Shown here piece by piece: positions 22,290-34,438 of a stretch of 64,000 bases of DNA. The stretch spans positions 15,087,030 to 15,151,029 of the forward strand of contig NC_068346.1 of the NCBI RefSeq assembly GCF_014633365.1, written 5' to 3'. The translations under genes and the position numbers were made by a program. How positions within the stretch are numbered: the stretch's first letter is position 1; each line of letters begins with the position of its first letter. The DNA comes from Diospyros lotus. Lineage: Eukaryota > Streptophyta > Magnoliopsida > Ericales > Ebenaceae. The notes beneath the pieces were generated by a model. It searched no databases. It worked only from the letters and a program-made list of their open reading frames with translations, and was not told the origin of the DNA.

Positions 22290-23575
22290 TTGCATTCTTT
22301 TTTACTAATAGTTTATTATTTTAGATTTTTAATATTTTATTTTCTTCTTGAATTTTAGTTAATTTATCTTCATTTTCTTTCTTGAGTTCTTGTGGTTTTT
22401 CTTCTAAAGACATTATTTCACCCTTTAATTTTTTATTTTCTTCTTTGTGATTCTTCTTAAGGGTTTTTACTTCTTTCTTAATATATTGATATTTTATATA
22501 AAATTTTGCGTATGCCTTTTGTAATTCTTCTAACTCCATATCTTCTTTTCTTCTCTTCTTATCATGAAGCACATTTTTGCTTGTTCCTCTTTGGATTGAG
22601 ATGAATCATCAGCATCCTATGACAAGAAAACATGTTTCTTTGATTTTTTAAATCTTTTCTTTTCTACTTTATTTTCTTTCTTATCTTTCAGATCAAATTA
22701 CATGTGCACACTCTTTTTACATTTAAAGCAAGTATGAGGTATTTTTCTACGTTCATTTTCTCTTTTTCTCATTATCTTAACAAATGCTTTTAATAAAAAG
22801 GTTGTTTCATCATTTTCTTCTTCTTCACTAAATTTGGATTCTTTATTTGCTTTTAAGACTAAAGTTTTCTTACCTTTAGTATCTTCATTAGTTTTGCTTT
22901 AATATTAATTCATGAATTAGAAGTATTCTTATCAATTCTTTTATTTTTAATTCTTTTAAAATTTTTAACTTGGAAAATAGTAATTACTAAAGCTTGTCAA
23001 TCTACTATTAGAGATCTAAAAATTTTCTTATTTTGATCTTCTTGTAAAATTATTTTTCCTTAAGAATTTTTATAATCTTTTGAAATCTACTATTCATATC
23101 ACTAATATTTTCATTTTGTAGTAGTTTAAATTCTTCATATTGAGACATTAAGAGATTAATCTTAGTATCATTTACTTGATCAGTACCTTTATACACTATT
23201 TCTAATTTTCTTTAAATTTCATATGATGTAGAACAAGCAAATAATTTTTTATATTCACGGGGAATAATTGAACAAAAAATTAGGTATTTTGTTTTATGAT
23301 CAATTTGGTATTTTTTTAATATCTTCTTCATTCTATTTATCTTTCTTAGTTGAATTTGTGACAAAATCATATCTAACTAGTTTCACAAATAATAATCTAT
23401 TGAAAATACATATAACTCCATCCTTATCTTCAAATAGGAAAAAATTTTCTCATAAAAGAATGTTGGTCAAGACGGTGAGGGTCCTTCGAATATAGCTTGG
23501 TTGATGAATGAGGCCATCTAAATCTCTTCTAAGTTAAAGTATAAACTAAGATTTTAACTATTTTAGAAGTCTACT
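22290..23575 (-). pseudogene. Ty1-copia gag relic (unit 1)
   Basis: Minus-strand sequence encodes, with several frame breaks, a copia-type Gag: a diverged nucleocapsid-like zinc knuckle (HTCFKCKKSVYMQFD in the better-kept copy at 29441-29644), then a lysine/glutamate-rich coiled coil (22321-22572, starting MLHDKKRRKEDMELEELQKA). The reading direction fits the LTR at 23587 being the 5' LTR of a minus-strand element. Integrase, reverse transcriptase and the 3' LTR are absent because the unit boundary cuts the element. Confidence 0.6.
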
Positions 23576-23586
23576 TTGATACCAAT

Positions 23587-24982
23587 TGTTGGTCCCTTAG
23601 GGTATGACTACTCAAGAGGAGGGTGAATTGAATAATTAAAAATTCTCTATTTTAATAAATATTCTTGATTAATGGTTTTATTTAAGAATAAATATAATAA
23701 ATAATGTCCGAGATTAATAATTAGTGAAAACCACAAGATATAACGAGAATAAATAAAATGAGGAGCAAGATAATTTATAGTGGTTCAGTATTTTCACACA
23801 CACCTAATTCACTCTCGCAAGATTTAACCACCTTTGGGGTTCCACTAAATTAATTTCACCAAGATTTTCACACTAGCTGACATTGAAAACTAAATACACA
23901 CCTAGATTACAACGGGTTTTAGGCAACCACCATACCAAAATTTCTACCCTAGCTTATATTGAAACTAAATTCACCTAAATTTTAACGATTTTAGGAAACT
24001 TATATAATCCTCAATAATAATTTAAATGTTTACAAATAATTTGTCCACACTTAGACACAAATAAGCAATTAAGAACAAATTATACAATGCAATAATAATT
24101 AAATAAATAAATTAGTGACCTTGGAGAAATTCGGAGTAGACTCGAAAATATTTTTCTCCTCTTGTTTTGTGACTCTTCGGTTGATGTGCAATAATATTTC
24201 GTGAGTCTCATATTGCTTAGATGATAACTTGAGAGCGTTTGGATCTTTTGGGTGCTTTGAATTTGTAATGAAAGCACTATATATCTAAAAAATGAGATTG
24301 ATTGGGTATTTATAAGCATTTTAGCCACTTTTTCAATGGTCAAAAATCTGACAGTTATGGCAGGAGTAGCTTAGAATTATAACTTAAAATTAACATGTGT
24401 ACATATATGACTAATAAGGCTTATAAATCATGGACAGGCAAAAAAATGCTAGAGGTCTTGGGTTCAAACCAAGGGGCATGCACCCACTTGTTAAAATCTT
24501 TTTAGAGATACATATATTATAAAAATATTTTATAAATTAATCTAAAATATTTTTTAAAAAATATTTTTTTAATAGAAAATAATAGTTTTGATAATACATA
24601 TGCTATAAAATATTATTTAATAAATTAACCATAAAAATATATTTAAATATATTTTTAATAGAAAATAATATTTTTGATAATACATATGCTATGAAAATAT
24701 TTTATAAATTAATCTAAAAATTATATAAAAAATATTTTTGAGAGAAAATAATATTTTTGGCAATACATATGCTATAAAAAATATTTTATAAATTAATCAA
24801 AAATAATTCGGTACTGCAATTAATATATTTAAGAAAAATACTCTTTTTGTTAATCACCAAAAATACTATAATTAAAAAATTCTCTTTTTGTTAATCACTA
24901 AAAATACTATAATTTGTATATTGAAAGTTTTTTTTTTTGTTAATCATTAAAACTTTATTAATATGAACAAGTTGACTCAACA
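23587..24982 (-). mobile_element. Ty1-copia 5' LTR (unit 1)
   Basis: Read on the minus strand the LTR starts TGTTGAGTCAAC (24982) and ends GGGACCAACA (23587); just beyond lies TTGGTATCAA, the initiator-methionine-tRNA type primer-binding site (23585-23576). A minus-strand TATA box (TATAAATACCC) is near 24315. The LTR carries three ~86-bp AT-rich tandem units (GATAATACATATGCTAT at about 24589, 24677 and 24761). It interrupts a gypsy reverse transcriptase just before its YFDD box. Confidence 0.72.
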
Positions 24983-25604
24983 GTGCTTCGTAAGTTCATT
25001 GCCAATTTTTTATGATTTATTTTGATGATATTTTGATTTATAACAGAACTCTTGAAGAGCATTTAGGGCACCTTAGGAAAGTCTTTGAAGTGTTACGGTA
25101 AAAGAAGCTATTTGGCAACTTAAATAAGTGTCAATTATGTAAAGAACGAGTGATCTTTTTTGGTTACATGGTTTCACAACATGGGGTTGAAGCTGATGAG
25201 GAAAAAGTGAAAGCAATTAAGGAGTGGCTCATATCTACTAGTGTTTCAGATGTGAGGAGTTTCAATGGCCTAACAACCTTTTATAGGAGGTTTGTGAATA
25301 ATTTCAGCACTTTTCTTACTCTATTGAGTGAATGCATCAAGAAATGTGATGAATTTTGGTAGAATGAGACTGTCCAAAGAAGTTTTGAGAAATTGTGCTC
25401 CACTCCTATTTTACCTCTCCCCGATTTTTTAAAGACTTTTGAAGTGAAGTGTGATGCTTTGGGAGTTAGAATTAGAGTTATTCTTGTGCAAGATAGGCAT
25501 CCTATAGCCTATTTTAGTGAAAAGTTGAGTGGACAAAATTTGAATTATTTCATATGTGCCAAGGAATTCTATGCATTGATTAGAGCTTTGGAGACTTAGC
25601 AATA
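24983..25604 (+). pseudogene. Ty3-gypsy reverse transcriptase/RNase H fragment (unit 1)
   Basis: The frame reads the RT catalytic box IYFDDILIY (about 25010-25040), then EEHLGHLRKVF, CKERVIFFGYMVSQHGVE, the RT tail WLISTSVSDVRSFNGLTTFYRRFV and the start of RNase H ([34 protein letters not shown]). A TAA follows VFEVLR, a TAG interrupts FW.NET at about 25360, and 12 bases present in unit 2 are missing. It is interrupted upstream by the copia LTR and downstream by CACTA-3a. Non-functional. Confidence 0.88.
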
Positions 25605-26786
25605 CACTAAAAGAAAAACAATTTTTAACGGAATTTAGTGACGAAATTATTCTGCCACTAATTAGCGACGATTTATTCCGTTGCTAATATCTTTTGAATT
25701 TAGCGACGGAATAAATCCGTAGCTAAAAAAAAAATTAAATTAAAAATTAAAAATGTTAGCGACGACAAATATCAGTTGGTAAAAATGAAAAAATAAATAA
25801 ATTAAACATAAAGATAAAAATAAAATAAAATATGTGGCTAAAAAATACAAATAAAATAAAATAAAAAATAAAAATAAAAAACTTTAGCCATGGAAGAAAT
25901 ATGTCGCTAAAAAGGAACAAAAATAAAATTAAAAATTAAAAACTTTAGCGACAGAAATTATTCATCGTTAAAAATGAACAAAAATTAAATTAAAAAATAA
26001 AAACTTTAGTGACATAAATTATCTATTGCTAAAAAAAATTAAATTAAATAGTTAAAAGTTTACCGACGAAAGATATCCATCACTAAAAAAGAAAAAAAAT
26101 AAATTAAAAAGTTAACACTTTAGCGACGGAAGATATCCATCCTTAAAAAAAATTAAAAAGTTAAAACGTTAGCGATGGAACAAATTCGTCGTTAAGAAAG
26201 AAAAAAAATAAATTAAAAATTAAAAACGTTAGCGACAAAGTAAATCCGTAGCCAAAAGAAAATAAATATATATTTTAGCGACTAAATTTATAAAATATGA
26301 AATTCATACTTTAATTTCATGTTTTAGCAATTCAATTTATATTTTTTTTCTCAATTTAATTAAATATACTTTTTCTTTGACAACTTAAACTACATCTATG
26401 TACTTGTATTTATCTTTTTTTTTTACACATCAAAGTAAAGTGGTTAAATTGATTAAAAAATACATATATAAAAATTAAATTAACTTAAAAATATAAATAA
26501 AGAAGTGAAATTAAATAACAAAAAATTCAATTAACTGTACAAAGAAAAACGTAAAAGTACATAAATAAAAATCTAGATTTACCCCATATGCGCATACATT
26601 TTTTAAAGCTATTGATCTTCATTATTGAATAATATGTTATCCTTTAGTGGATACTCATCTTTTTAATTGAATCATATGCAAATAGAATTTTTAATATTCA
26701 CAATGTTGAGATAATATGTTTCACTTGTTTTAAATTTCATCATTAATTAGATGATGTCACGCTATATAATTCTGAAGTTTACATAG

Positions 26787-27270
26787 AAACTTAGTAATTG
26801 TTCTTTCTTGACCAAATGAGGGACGATCAGAGGAGGGGAGCTGGCTTCGACGACGGGTTCGTCCAAGGGGCGGCTGGCACCTGTAAGCACTCTGACGATC
26901 GAGTGAGTAGAAGAGTAAAATGAGGTAGTGTATCAGTAGGTCAGAGATGAGAACATACATAGACTCTGAAAAGAGCATATTGATATAGGAGAAGGAGATG
27001 TCTTCATGCATGCATGCATCGTGCGTTTACAGGTGATGGGATTGGCTATTCGGCGCCGGTGGAGGTTCCCATGTAGTAATATGGTGGTGGCGGGACCTTC
27101 ATTAATATGGATAGGATTCGCCATTAATGAGAACAGGATCTGAGGCTGTCGTGCGGATATCCATTGAAAGTCATAATGATGCCGTGGCAGATTGGCGCTG
27201 GGCCAAGGCTGGGTCTAGAGGGAGAGCCGAGATTGGGCCTAAGAGAAGGGTCGAGATTGGGCCCGGATGA
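26787..27270. other. GC-rich segment found only in duplication unit 1
   Basis: Unit 2 passes directly from ..CTAGTAATG to TTACTGAAAATAATC, whereas unit 1 has ~480 bp between two AGTAAT words. The segment is far richer in GC than its surroundings and contains degenerate repeats such as GGGTC.AG.GGGAGAGCCGAGATTGGGCC. Either unit 2 lost it by recombination across the AGTAAT microhomology or unit 1 gained it. No gene family is recognised. Confidence 0.7.
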
Positions 27271-27600
27271 TCCAGTAATGTTACTGAAAATAATCTTTAA
27301 CAAAACATTTATAAAATTTAATGTGAAATTCATAAAATAATTAAATTAAATTTAAAATATGATTTGATAATAAAAATTTTCATAGTTAAATGTAGAATTT
27401 ATAAAATTTTTATTAATTTCAAAATTAGTGATGAAATATTCTGTTATTAAGTTGTAAATTAATAAAACATGAAATTACAAATTAAATTCAAAATAAGTGA
27501 TGGAATATTTTGAAAATAAGTTTGAAAAATTTTGGTGTGTAAATATAATTCAGATAAGTTTAAACAAAAATATTATAAAAATATTTTAACTGCATAATAA

Positions 27601-27835
27601 ATCATGGAGACTTCCGGATCAGCTAGTTGCGTAAGTGGAGGTAAGGCTTTGGAGACTAGGAGGTCTAGGGTTCAATCCTTAGAAAAGACAAGATCGTTGG
27701 AAAAATAATTCCAAGTGCCACCACATGGCTGCTAGTGGGTTCGCCAAGTGGCGAGCTGAGGTGAGGCCACACGACACCTGCACGGTGGGCACGTGGGCCT
27801 TTCTTTTATTTTTTTTTTCTCGTTGGTGATTTAGT
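27601..27835 (+). other. tRNA-like motif and GC-rich block inside CACTA-3a
   Basis: TCAGCTAGTTGCG and, ~40 bp later, GGGTTCAATCC resemble pol III A and B boxes. They are followed by CCACATGGC / GCCAAGTGGCG words and a GC-rich stretch. The unit 2 counterpart lies at 33915-34140, and CACTA-2 has a similar layout at 6806-7045. Confidence 0.4.
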
Positions 27836-28109
27836 GATGAAATTTCATTCCGTCGCTAAATTAGCGACAGAATTTTCATTGCTAGACAATGACGAGGAAC
27901 ATTCCGTTGCTAATTTAGCAATGAAAAAATTTTGTTGCTGATTCCTTCACTAAACTGTTCCATCGCTAAAATTAGCTAACATTTAGCGACACTAATTTTA
28001 GCAAAGGATTTCTGTCTATCACTAAATCCGTTGTTAAATTATTTATTGACAAAATTTGAAGCTTTAGCGACGGATTTTTTTGTAACTAAATGCTAGATTT
28101 TTTGTAGTG

Positions 28110-28188
28110 AAACTACTTACTACCCAAGGAATTTGTCATTCACATGGACCATAAGTCTTTGAAGTACTTAAAGGGGCAAAACAAGCTG
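28110..28188 (+). pseudogene. Ty3-gypsy RNase H continuation (unit 1)
   Basis: After CACTA-3a the frame resumes as [25 protein letters not shown], the active-site region of RNase H, and is cut at AAGCTG by the TRIM cluster. The remainder of the gene is found 7.6 kb away at 35828. Confidence 0.85.
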
Positions 28189-29133
28189 TGTAACATCCCA
28201 TATTGAGCGATAGGAAACATTGAATCAACTTACCCTGATGGGCCTACGCAAACTTCTCAAGAGTCATCCATCCTTGAGTTACCCTATCTCAAGCACGCTC
28301 AACCAGGAAATTCCTTATCCATATTCAGCCCAAAAGGTATCCAAGTAGTATTGTTTTCTTGCTTACTATCCTCGATATACTAGCTTCTCTAGAGTCCCTT
28401 CTTGGACCTAACCCTATAACATCCTCCATTGAACGATAGGAAAGATCGGATCAACTCACCCTAATGGGCCTATGTGAACTTCCCAAGGGTCACCCATCCT
28501 TGAGCTACCCTAGTTGATCAAGCATGCTTAACCTGTGAGTTCTTTATCCACATTCAGCCCAAAATGTATCTAACTGGTGTTATTTATTTTCCTTACTATC
28601 CTCGATATATACTACATTCTCTAAAGTCCCTCTCTAAAGTCTTTTCTTGGACCTGACCTTAGGGTCTTAGGGTATTACATTCTACCCTCCTAAAGCGCAT
28701 GATGTCTTCGTCATGTGAGCTTACAACTAGTCCCAGATCTTCTCCCATTTGGGGGTTGTCATCCTAGAAACCTGACAGGAGTTGCTCCTTGTTCAGGCCC
28801 TCACGCCCCGGCACCATTCCCCGCCCTCATCAGACTACTTTCTCCAAGGGTCAGCTTTGATACCACCTGTAACATTCAGCATCAAGCGATAAGAATGACC
28901 GAATCAATTTACCCTGACAGGCCTACGCGAACTTTGCAAGCGAACTTCCTAAGAGAGGAATAATGTAATACCCCAAGAGCCCAATGTCAGGTCCAAAAAG
29001 GGACTTTAGAAAAGCTAGTATATATATCGAGAATAGTAAGGAAGGAAACTACACCAGCTGGATACCTTTTAGGTTGAATGTGGATAAAGAACTATCGGGT
29101 TAAGCGTGCTTGAACTAGGGTAGCTAATTTATT
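28189..29133 (-). mobile_element. TRIM retrotransposon cluster (unit 1)
   Basis: Minus-strand LTRs of ~260 bp (TGTAATACC...GATGTTACA when read on the minus strand) lie at 28189-28414 (3' truncated) and 28415-28679. Between the latter and a third LTR fragment (28869-28946) is a ~190-bp internal region bounded by a polypurine tract (just right of 28679, read on the minus strand) and the primer-binding site TGGTATCAAAG (28866-28856 region). With no coding capacity this is a terminal-repeat retrotransposon in miniature. At 28964 the sequence switches to a plus-strand LTR, which the duplication junction truncates near 29133. The cluster interrupts the gypsy RNase H; the flank AGCTG (28184-28188) matches AGTTG at 35828. 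Confidence 0.75.
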
Positions 29134-29160
29134 TTAGCGTGCTTGAACTGGATACATTCT
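29134..29160. other. Junction between the tandem duplication units
   Basis: TRIM LTR sequence ends at AGGGTAGCT and is followed by a short bridge in which AGCGTGCTTGAACT, already present ~35 bp upstream, is repeated, and then by copia gag sequence beginning CTATTGCATT. The repeated 14 bases suggest template switching or microhomology-mediated joining. Confidence 0.6.
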
Positions 29161-30455
29161 ATTGCATTATTTTCTAATAATAATTTATTATTTTAAATTT
29201 TTAATATTTTATTTTCTTCTTGAATTTTAGTTAATTTATTTTCATTTTCTTTTTTGCGTTCTTGTGATTTTTCTTCTAAAGATATTATTTCACCCTTTAA
29301 TTTTTTATTTTCTTCTTTGTGATTCTTCTTGAGAGTTTTATTTCTTTATTAATATGTTGATATTTTATATAAAGTTCTGTGTATGCCTTTTATAATTCTT
29401 CTAACTCTATATCTTCTTTTTCTTCTCTTATAGCCATGAATCACATTTTTGCTTGTTCCTCTTTGAATTGAGATGAATCATCAGCATCCCATACCAAAAA
29501 AATATGTTTCTTTGATTTTTTAAATTTTTTCTTTTCTACTTTATTTTCTTTCTTATCTTCTGGATCAAATTGCATGTACACACTCTTTTTACATTTAAAG
29601 CAAGTATGAGGTATTCTTTTATGTTTATTTTCTCTTTTTCTCATTATCTTAGCAAATGCTTTTGATAAAAAAGTTGTTTCATCCTCTTCTTCTTCTTCAC
29701 TAAATTTGGATTCTTTATTTGCTTTTAAGACTAAAGTTTTCTTACCTTCAATATCTTCATCAGTTTTGTTTTAATATTAATTCATGAATTAAAAGTGTTC
29801 TCATTAATTCTTTTAATTTTAATTCTTTTAAATTCTTAACTTGCAAAATAGTAATTACTAAAGCTTGTCAATCTACTGTTAGAGATCTAAAATTTTTCTT
29901 AATTTGATCTTCTTGTAAAATTATTTTTCCTATCATTTTGAGATTGTTTATATTCTTTTGAAATCTACCATTCATATCACTAATATTTTCATTTTGAAGT
30001 AGTTTAAATTCTTCATATTAGGACATTAAGAGATTAATCATAGTATCATTTACTTGATTAGTACCTTCATACACTACTTCTAATTTTCTTTAAATTTCAT
30101 ATGATGTAGAACAAACAAATAATTTTTCATATTCACTAGGAATAATTGAACAAAAAATTATGTATTTTGTTTTATAAACCATTTGGTATTTTTTAATATC
30201 TTCTTCAGTCCATTTATCTTCCTTAGTTGAAATTGTGACAAAATCATCTCTAACTAGTTTCCACAAATAATTATTTATTGAAAATAAATATGACTACATT
30301 CTTATCTTCAAATAGGCAAAATTTGTCTCATAAAAGAATGGTGGTCTAGACGGTGAAGGCCTTCGACTATAGCTTGGTTGATGAATGAAGCCATCTAAAT
30401 CTCTTCTAAGTTAAAGTATAAACTAAGATTTTAAGTATTTTAGAAGTTTGCTTTG
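29160..30455 (-). pseudogene. Ty1-copia gag relic (unit 2)
   Basis: Counterpart of the unit 1 relic. The longest open piece (29644-29441) runs RKRENKHKRIPHTCFKCKKSVYMQFD and then a lysine-rich stretch ending DADDSSQFKEEQAKM; CFKCKKSVYMQFD is a degenerate CCHC knuckle in which the histidine and last cysteine are lost. Coiled-coil residues follow further left with frame breaks. Not functional. Confidence 0.6.
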
Positions 30456-30466
30456 ATAACAATTAA

Positions 30467-31866
30467 TGTTGATCCCTTAGGGTATGACTACTCGGGATGG
30501 GGGCTGAATAGAGTAATTAAAAATTCTCTCTTTTAATAAATATTCTTGATTAATAATTTTATTTAAGAATAAATATAATAAATAATGTTCGAGATTAATA
30601 ATTAATGCAACCCACAAGATATAATGAGAATAAATAAATTGAGGCGCAAGACAATTTATAGTGATTCGGTATTTTCACACACACCTAATCCATTCTCCCA
30701 AGGTTTAACCACCCTTGGGGTTCTACTAAATTAATTTCACCAAGGTTTCCACACTAGTTGACCTTGAAAACTAAATATACAGCTAGATTACAACGGGTTT
30801 TAAGCAACCACTACACTAAGATTTCTACCCTATCTTACATTGAAACTAAATTCATCTAAATTTTAATGGTTTATACAATTCTCAATAATAATTTAAATGT
30901 TTACAAATAATTTGTCCACACTTGGACACAAATAAGCAATTAAGAACAAATTATATAATGCAATAATAATTAAATAAATAAATTAGTAACCTTGGAGAAA
31001 TTCGGAGTAGACTCGAAAATATTTTTCTTCTCTTGCTTTGTGGCTCTTCGGTTGATGTACGATAATATTTCATGAGTCTCATATTGCTTAGATGATAACT
31101 TAGAGCCTTTGGGATCTTTCAGGTGCTTTGAATTTGTAATGGAAGTACTAGATATCTCAAAAATGAGATTGATAGGGTATTTATAGGCATTTTAGCCACT
31201 TTTTCAACTATTAAAAATCTGACAGTTATGGCAGGAGTAGCTTAGAATTATAACTTAAAATTAATATGTGTACATATATAACTAATGAGGCTTATAAATC
31301 AATTGGCGCACACACACACACAAAAATGCTAGAGGTCTTGGGGTTCAAATCAAGGGGCATGCACCCACTTGTTAAAATCTTTTTGGAGATACATATATTA
31401 TAAAAATATTTTATAAATTAATCTAAAATATTTTTTAAAAATATTTTTTAACAGAAAATTATATTTTTGATAATACATATGCTATAAAAAATTATTTAAT
31501 AAATTAACCTTAAAAATATATTTAAACATATTTTTAATAGAAAATAATATTTTTGATAATACATATATATGCTATGAAAATATTTTATAAATTAATCTAA
31601 AAATTATATAAAAAATATTTTTAAGAGAAAATAATATTTTTGGCAATACATATGCTATAAAAAATATTTTATAAATTAATTAAAAATAATTCAGTACTAC
31701 AATTAATATATTTAAGAAAAATACTCTTTTTGTTAATCATAAAAAATACTATAATTAAAAAATTCTCTTTTTGTTAATCACTAAAAATACTATAATTTGT
31801 ATATTGAAAGCTTTTTTTTTGTGTTAATCATTAAAACTTTATTAATATGAACAAGTTGGCTCAACA
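30467..31866 (-). mobile_element. Ty1-copia 5' LTR (unit 2)
   Basis: Same structure as the unit 1 LTR: minus-strand start TGTTGAGCCAAC (31866), end GGGATCAACA (30467), AT-rich ~86-bp tandem units at 31470-31680. A related LTR begins at 63758 on the plus strand. Confidence 0.7.
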
Positions 31867-32500
31867 GTACTTCGTAAGTTCATTCCCAATTTTTTGTGAT
31901 TTATTTTGATGATATTTTGATTTATAATAGAACTCTTGAAGAGCATTAAGGGCACCTTAGGAAAGTCTTTAAAGTGTTACGGTAAAAGAAGCTATTTGGC
32001 AACTTAAAGAAATGTCAATTCTGTAAAGACCGAGTAATCTTTCTTGGTTACGTGGTTTCACAAAATGGCGTTAAAGTTGATGAGAAAAAAGTGAAAGCAA
32101 TTAAGGAGTGGCTCGTATCTACTAGTGTTTCAGATGTGAAAAGTTTCCATAGCCTAACAACATTTTATAGAAGGTTTGTGAAGAATTTCATCACTTTTCT
32201 CACTGTATTGACTGAATGCATTAAGAAATGTGATGAATTTAGGTGGAATGAGACTGTCCAAAGAAGTTTTAAGTTGATCAATGAGAAATTGTGTTCCGCT
32301 CCTATTTTACCTCTCTCTGATTTTTTTAAGACTTTTAAAATGAAGTGTGATGTTTTGGGAGTTGGAATTGGAGTTATTCTTATGCAAGATAGGCATCCTA
32401 TAGCCTATTTTAATGAAAAGTTGACTGGACGAAATTTGAATTATTCCATATGTGCCAAGGAGTTCTGTGAATGGATTAGAGCTTTGGAGACTTAGCAATA
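31867..32500 (+). pseudogene. Ty3-gypsy reverse transcriptase/RNase H fragment (unit 2)
   Basis: Better preserved than the unit 1 copy: from 32052 one frame of 147 codons reads VSQNGVKVDEKKVKAIKEWL, the RT tail and the RNase H start up to EFCEWIRALET, with RWNET intact where unit 1 has a stop. A TAA after the VFKVLR-like segment and the copia LTR just upstream of the YFDD region still disable it. TAG replaces the expected tryptophan after RALET in both units, so that change predates the duplication. Confidence 0.88.
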
Positions 32501-34371
32501 CACTACAAGAAAAACAGTTTTTAACAACGGAATTTAGTGACGAAATTATTCCATCACTAATTAGCAAAGAATTTGCGACAATATATTCCGTTGCTAATAT
32601 CTTTTGAATTTAGCAACGGAATAAATCCGTGCTAAAAAAGAAAAAATATAAATTAAAAATTAAAAACTTTAGCGACCACAAATACCCGTAGCTAAAAAAG
32701 AAAAAAATAAAATAAAAATAAAAAACTTTAGCAATGGAAGAAATCTGTGGCTAAAAATGAACAAAAATTAAATTAAAAATTAAAAACTTTAACGACAGAA
32801 ATTATTCACAGCTAAAAATGAACAAAAATTAAATTAAAAATTAAAAACTTTAGTGACATAAATTATCTGTTGCTAAAAAAAATTAAATTAAATAGTTAAA
32901 AGTTTAGTGACGGAAGATATCCGTCGCTAAAAAATAAATAAATAAATTAAAAAGTTAAAACTTTAGCGATGGAAGATATTCGTCCTTAAAAAAAATTAAA
33001 AAGTTAAAACGTTAGCGACGGAACAAATTCGTCGTTAAGAAAGAAAAAAATAAATTAAAAATTAAAAATGTTAGAGACAGAGTAAATCCGTCGCCAAAAG
33101 AAAATAAATATATATTTTAGTGACTAAATTTATAAAATATGAAATTCATACTTTAATTTCATATTTTAGCAACTAAATTTATATTTTTTTACTCAATTTA
33201 ATTAAATATACTTTCTTTTTTTGTGACAACTTAAACTATGTCTATGTATTTGTATTTTTTTTTTTTTACACATTAAAGTAAAGTGGTTAAATTGATTAAA
33301 AAATACATATATAAAAATTAAATTAACTTAAAAATATAAATAAAGAAGTGTAATTAAATAACAAAAAATTTAAGTGACTGTACAAAGAAAAACGTAAAAG
33401 TACATAAATAAAAATCTAGATTTGCCCCATATGTGCATACATTTTTTAAAGATATTGATTTTCATTATCGAATAATATGTTATTTTTTAGAGGATACCCA
33501 TCTTTTTAATTGAATCATATGCAAATAGAAATTTTAATATCCACGATGTTGAGATGATACGTTTCACTTATTTTAAATTTCATCATTAATTAGATGATGT
33601 TACGCTATATAATTCAAGAGTTTACATAGAAATCTAGTAATGTTACTGAAAATAATCTTTAACAATACATTTATAAGAATTTAATATATGATTTGATAAT
33701 GAAAATTTTAATAGTTAATTGTAGAATTTATAAAAATTTTAATTAAATTCAAAATTAGTGACGAAATATTCCGTTGTTAAGTTGCAAATTAATAAAACAT
33801 GAAATTCAAAATAAGTGATAGAATATTTTAAAAATAAGTTTGAAAAATTTTGGGGTACAAATGTAATTCAGAAAAGTTTAAAAAAATATTATAAAAATAT
33901 TTTATGTGCATAATAAATCATGGAGACTTACAGATCAGCTATTCGCACTTGTGGGGGTAAGGCTTTGGAGACTGGGAGGTCCAGGGTTCAATCATTGGAA
34001 AAGGAAAGATCGCTGGAAAAATAATTCCAAGTGCCACCATGTGGCTGCTGGTGGGTTCGTCAAGTGGCGAGCTGAGGTAAGGCCACGCGGCGCCTGCACG
34101 GTGGGCGCGCAGGCCTTTCTTTTATTTTTTTTTTTCCGTTGGTGATTTAGTGACGAAATTTTTATCGCTAAACAACAATGGGGAACATTTCGTTACTAAT
34201 TTAGAGATGAAAAGATTCTATTGCTGATTCCTTCACTAAATTGTTCCATCACTAAAATTTAGCGATGCTAATTTTAGCAATGGATTTCTGTCTGCCACTA
34301 AATCATCGCTAAATTATTTAGTGACAGAATTTGAAGCTTATCCGTCACTAAATGCTAGATTTTTTGTAGTG
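32501..34371. mobile_element. CACTA-3b: CACTA-like insert in the gypsy RNase H (unit 2)
   Basis: Left end CACTACAAGAAAAAC, right end inward CACTACAAAAAATC, flanks ATA (32498-32500) and AAA (34372-34374), exactly as in unit 1. Since both copies share site and flanks, insertion preceded the tandem duplication. Subterminal AGCGACGGA-type arrays remain at both ends; no coding region. Confidence 0.82.
33915..34140 (+). other. tRNA-like motif and GC-rich block inside CACTA-3b
   Basis: Counterpart of 27601-27835: TCAGCTATTCGCA then GGGTTCAATCATT, followed by CCACCATGTGGC and CGTCAAGTGGCGAGC. The 79-codon frame here (33906-34145) is incidental. Confidence 0.4.
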
Positions 34372-34438
34372 AAACTAATTACTACCCAAGGAGTTTGTCA
34401 TTCACATGGACCATGAGTCTTTGAAGTACTTAAAAGGG
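34372..34438 (+). pseudogene. Ty3-gypsy RNase H continuation (unit 2)
   Basis: Resumes as [25 protein letters not shown] coding right after CACTA-3b (34386-34436), then passes directly into TRIM LTR sequence lacking its first ~25 bases, so a small deletion has removed the original insertion boundary present in unit 1. Confidence 0.7.

Larger units (their letters stand above)
25605..28109. mobile_element. CACTA-3a: CACTA-like insert in the gypsy RNase H (unit 1)
   Basis: Termini CACTAAAAGAAAAAC and, inward from the right, CACTACAAAAAATC; flanks ATA (25602-25604) and AAA (28110-28112). Removing the element with one flank restores the RNase H frame from RALET through QYYLLPKEF to [10 protein letters not shown], which fixes the ends precisely. 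Arrays of TTTAGCGACGGA..ATCCGTCGCTAAA motifs lie at both ends. The interior has no transposase. It contains a tRNA-like plus GC-rich block (27601-27830) and the unit-1-specific GC-rich segment. Confidence 0.82.
22290..29133. repeat. Tandem duplication unit 1 (~6.85 kb)
   Basis: This segment and 29150-35346 are colinear copies: copia gag relic, copia LTR, gypsy RT/RNase H fragment, CACTA-like insert and TRIM pieces appear in the same order and orientation in both. Start of homology is CTATTGCATT at 22292 and 29158; the unit ends in a TRIM LTR at the phrase AGGGTAGCT. The units differ by many substitutions and by an internal ~480-bp segment present only here (26787-27270). Confidence 0.85.
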
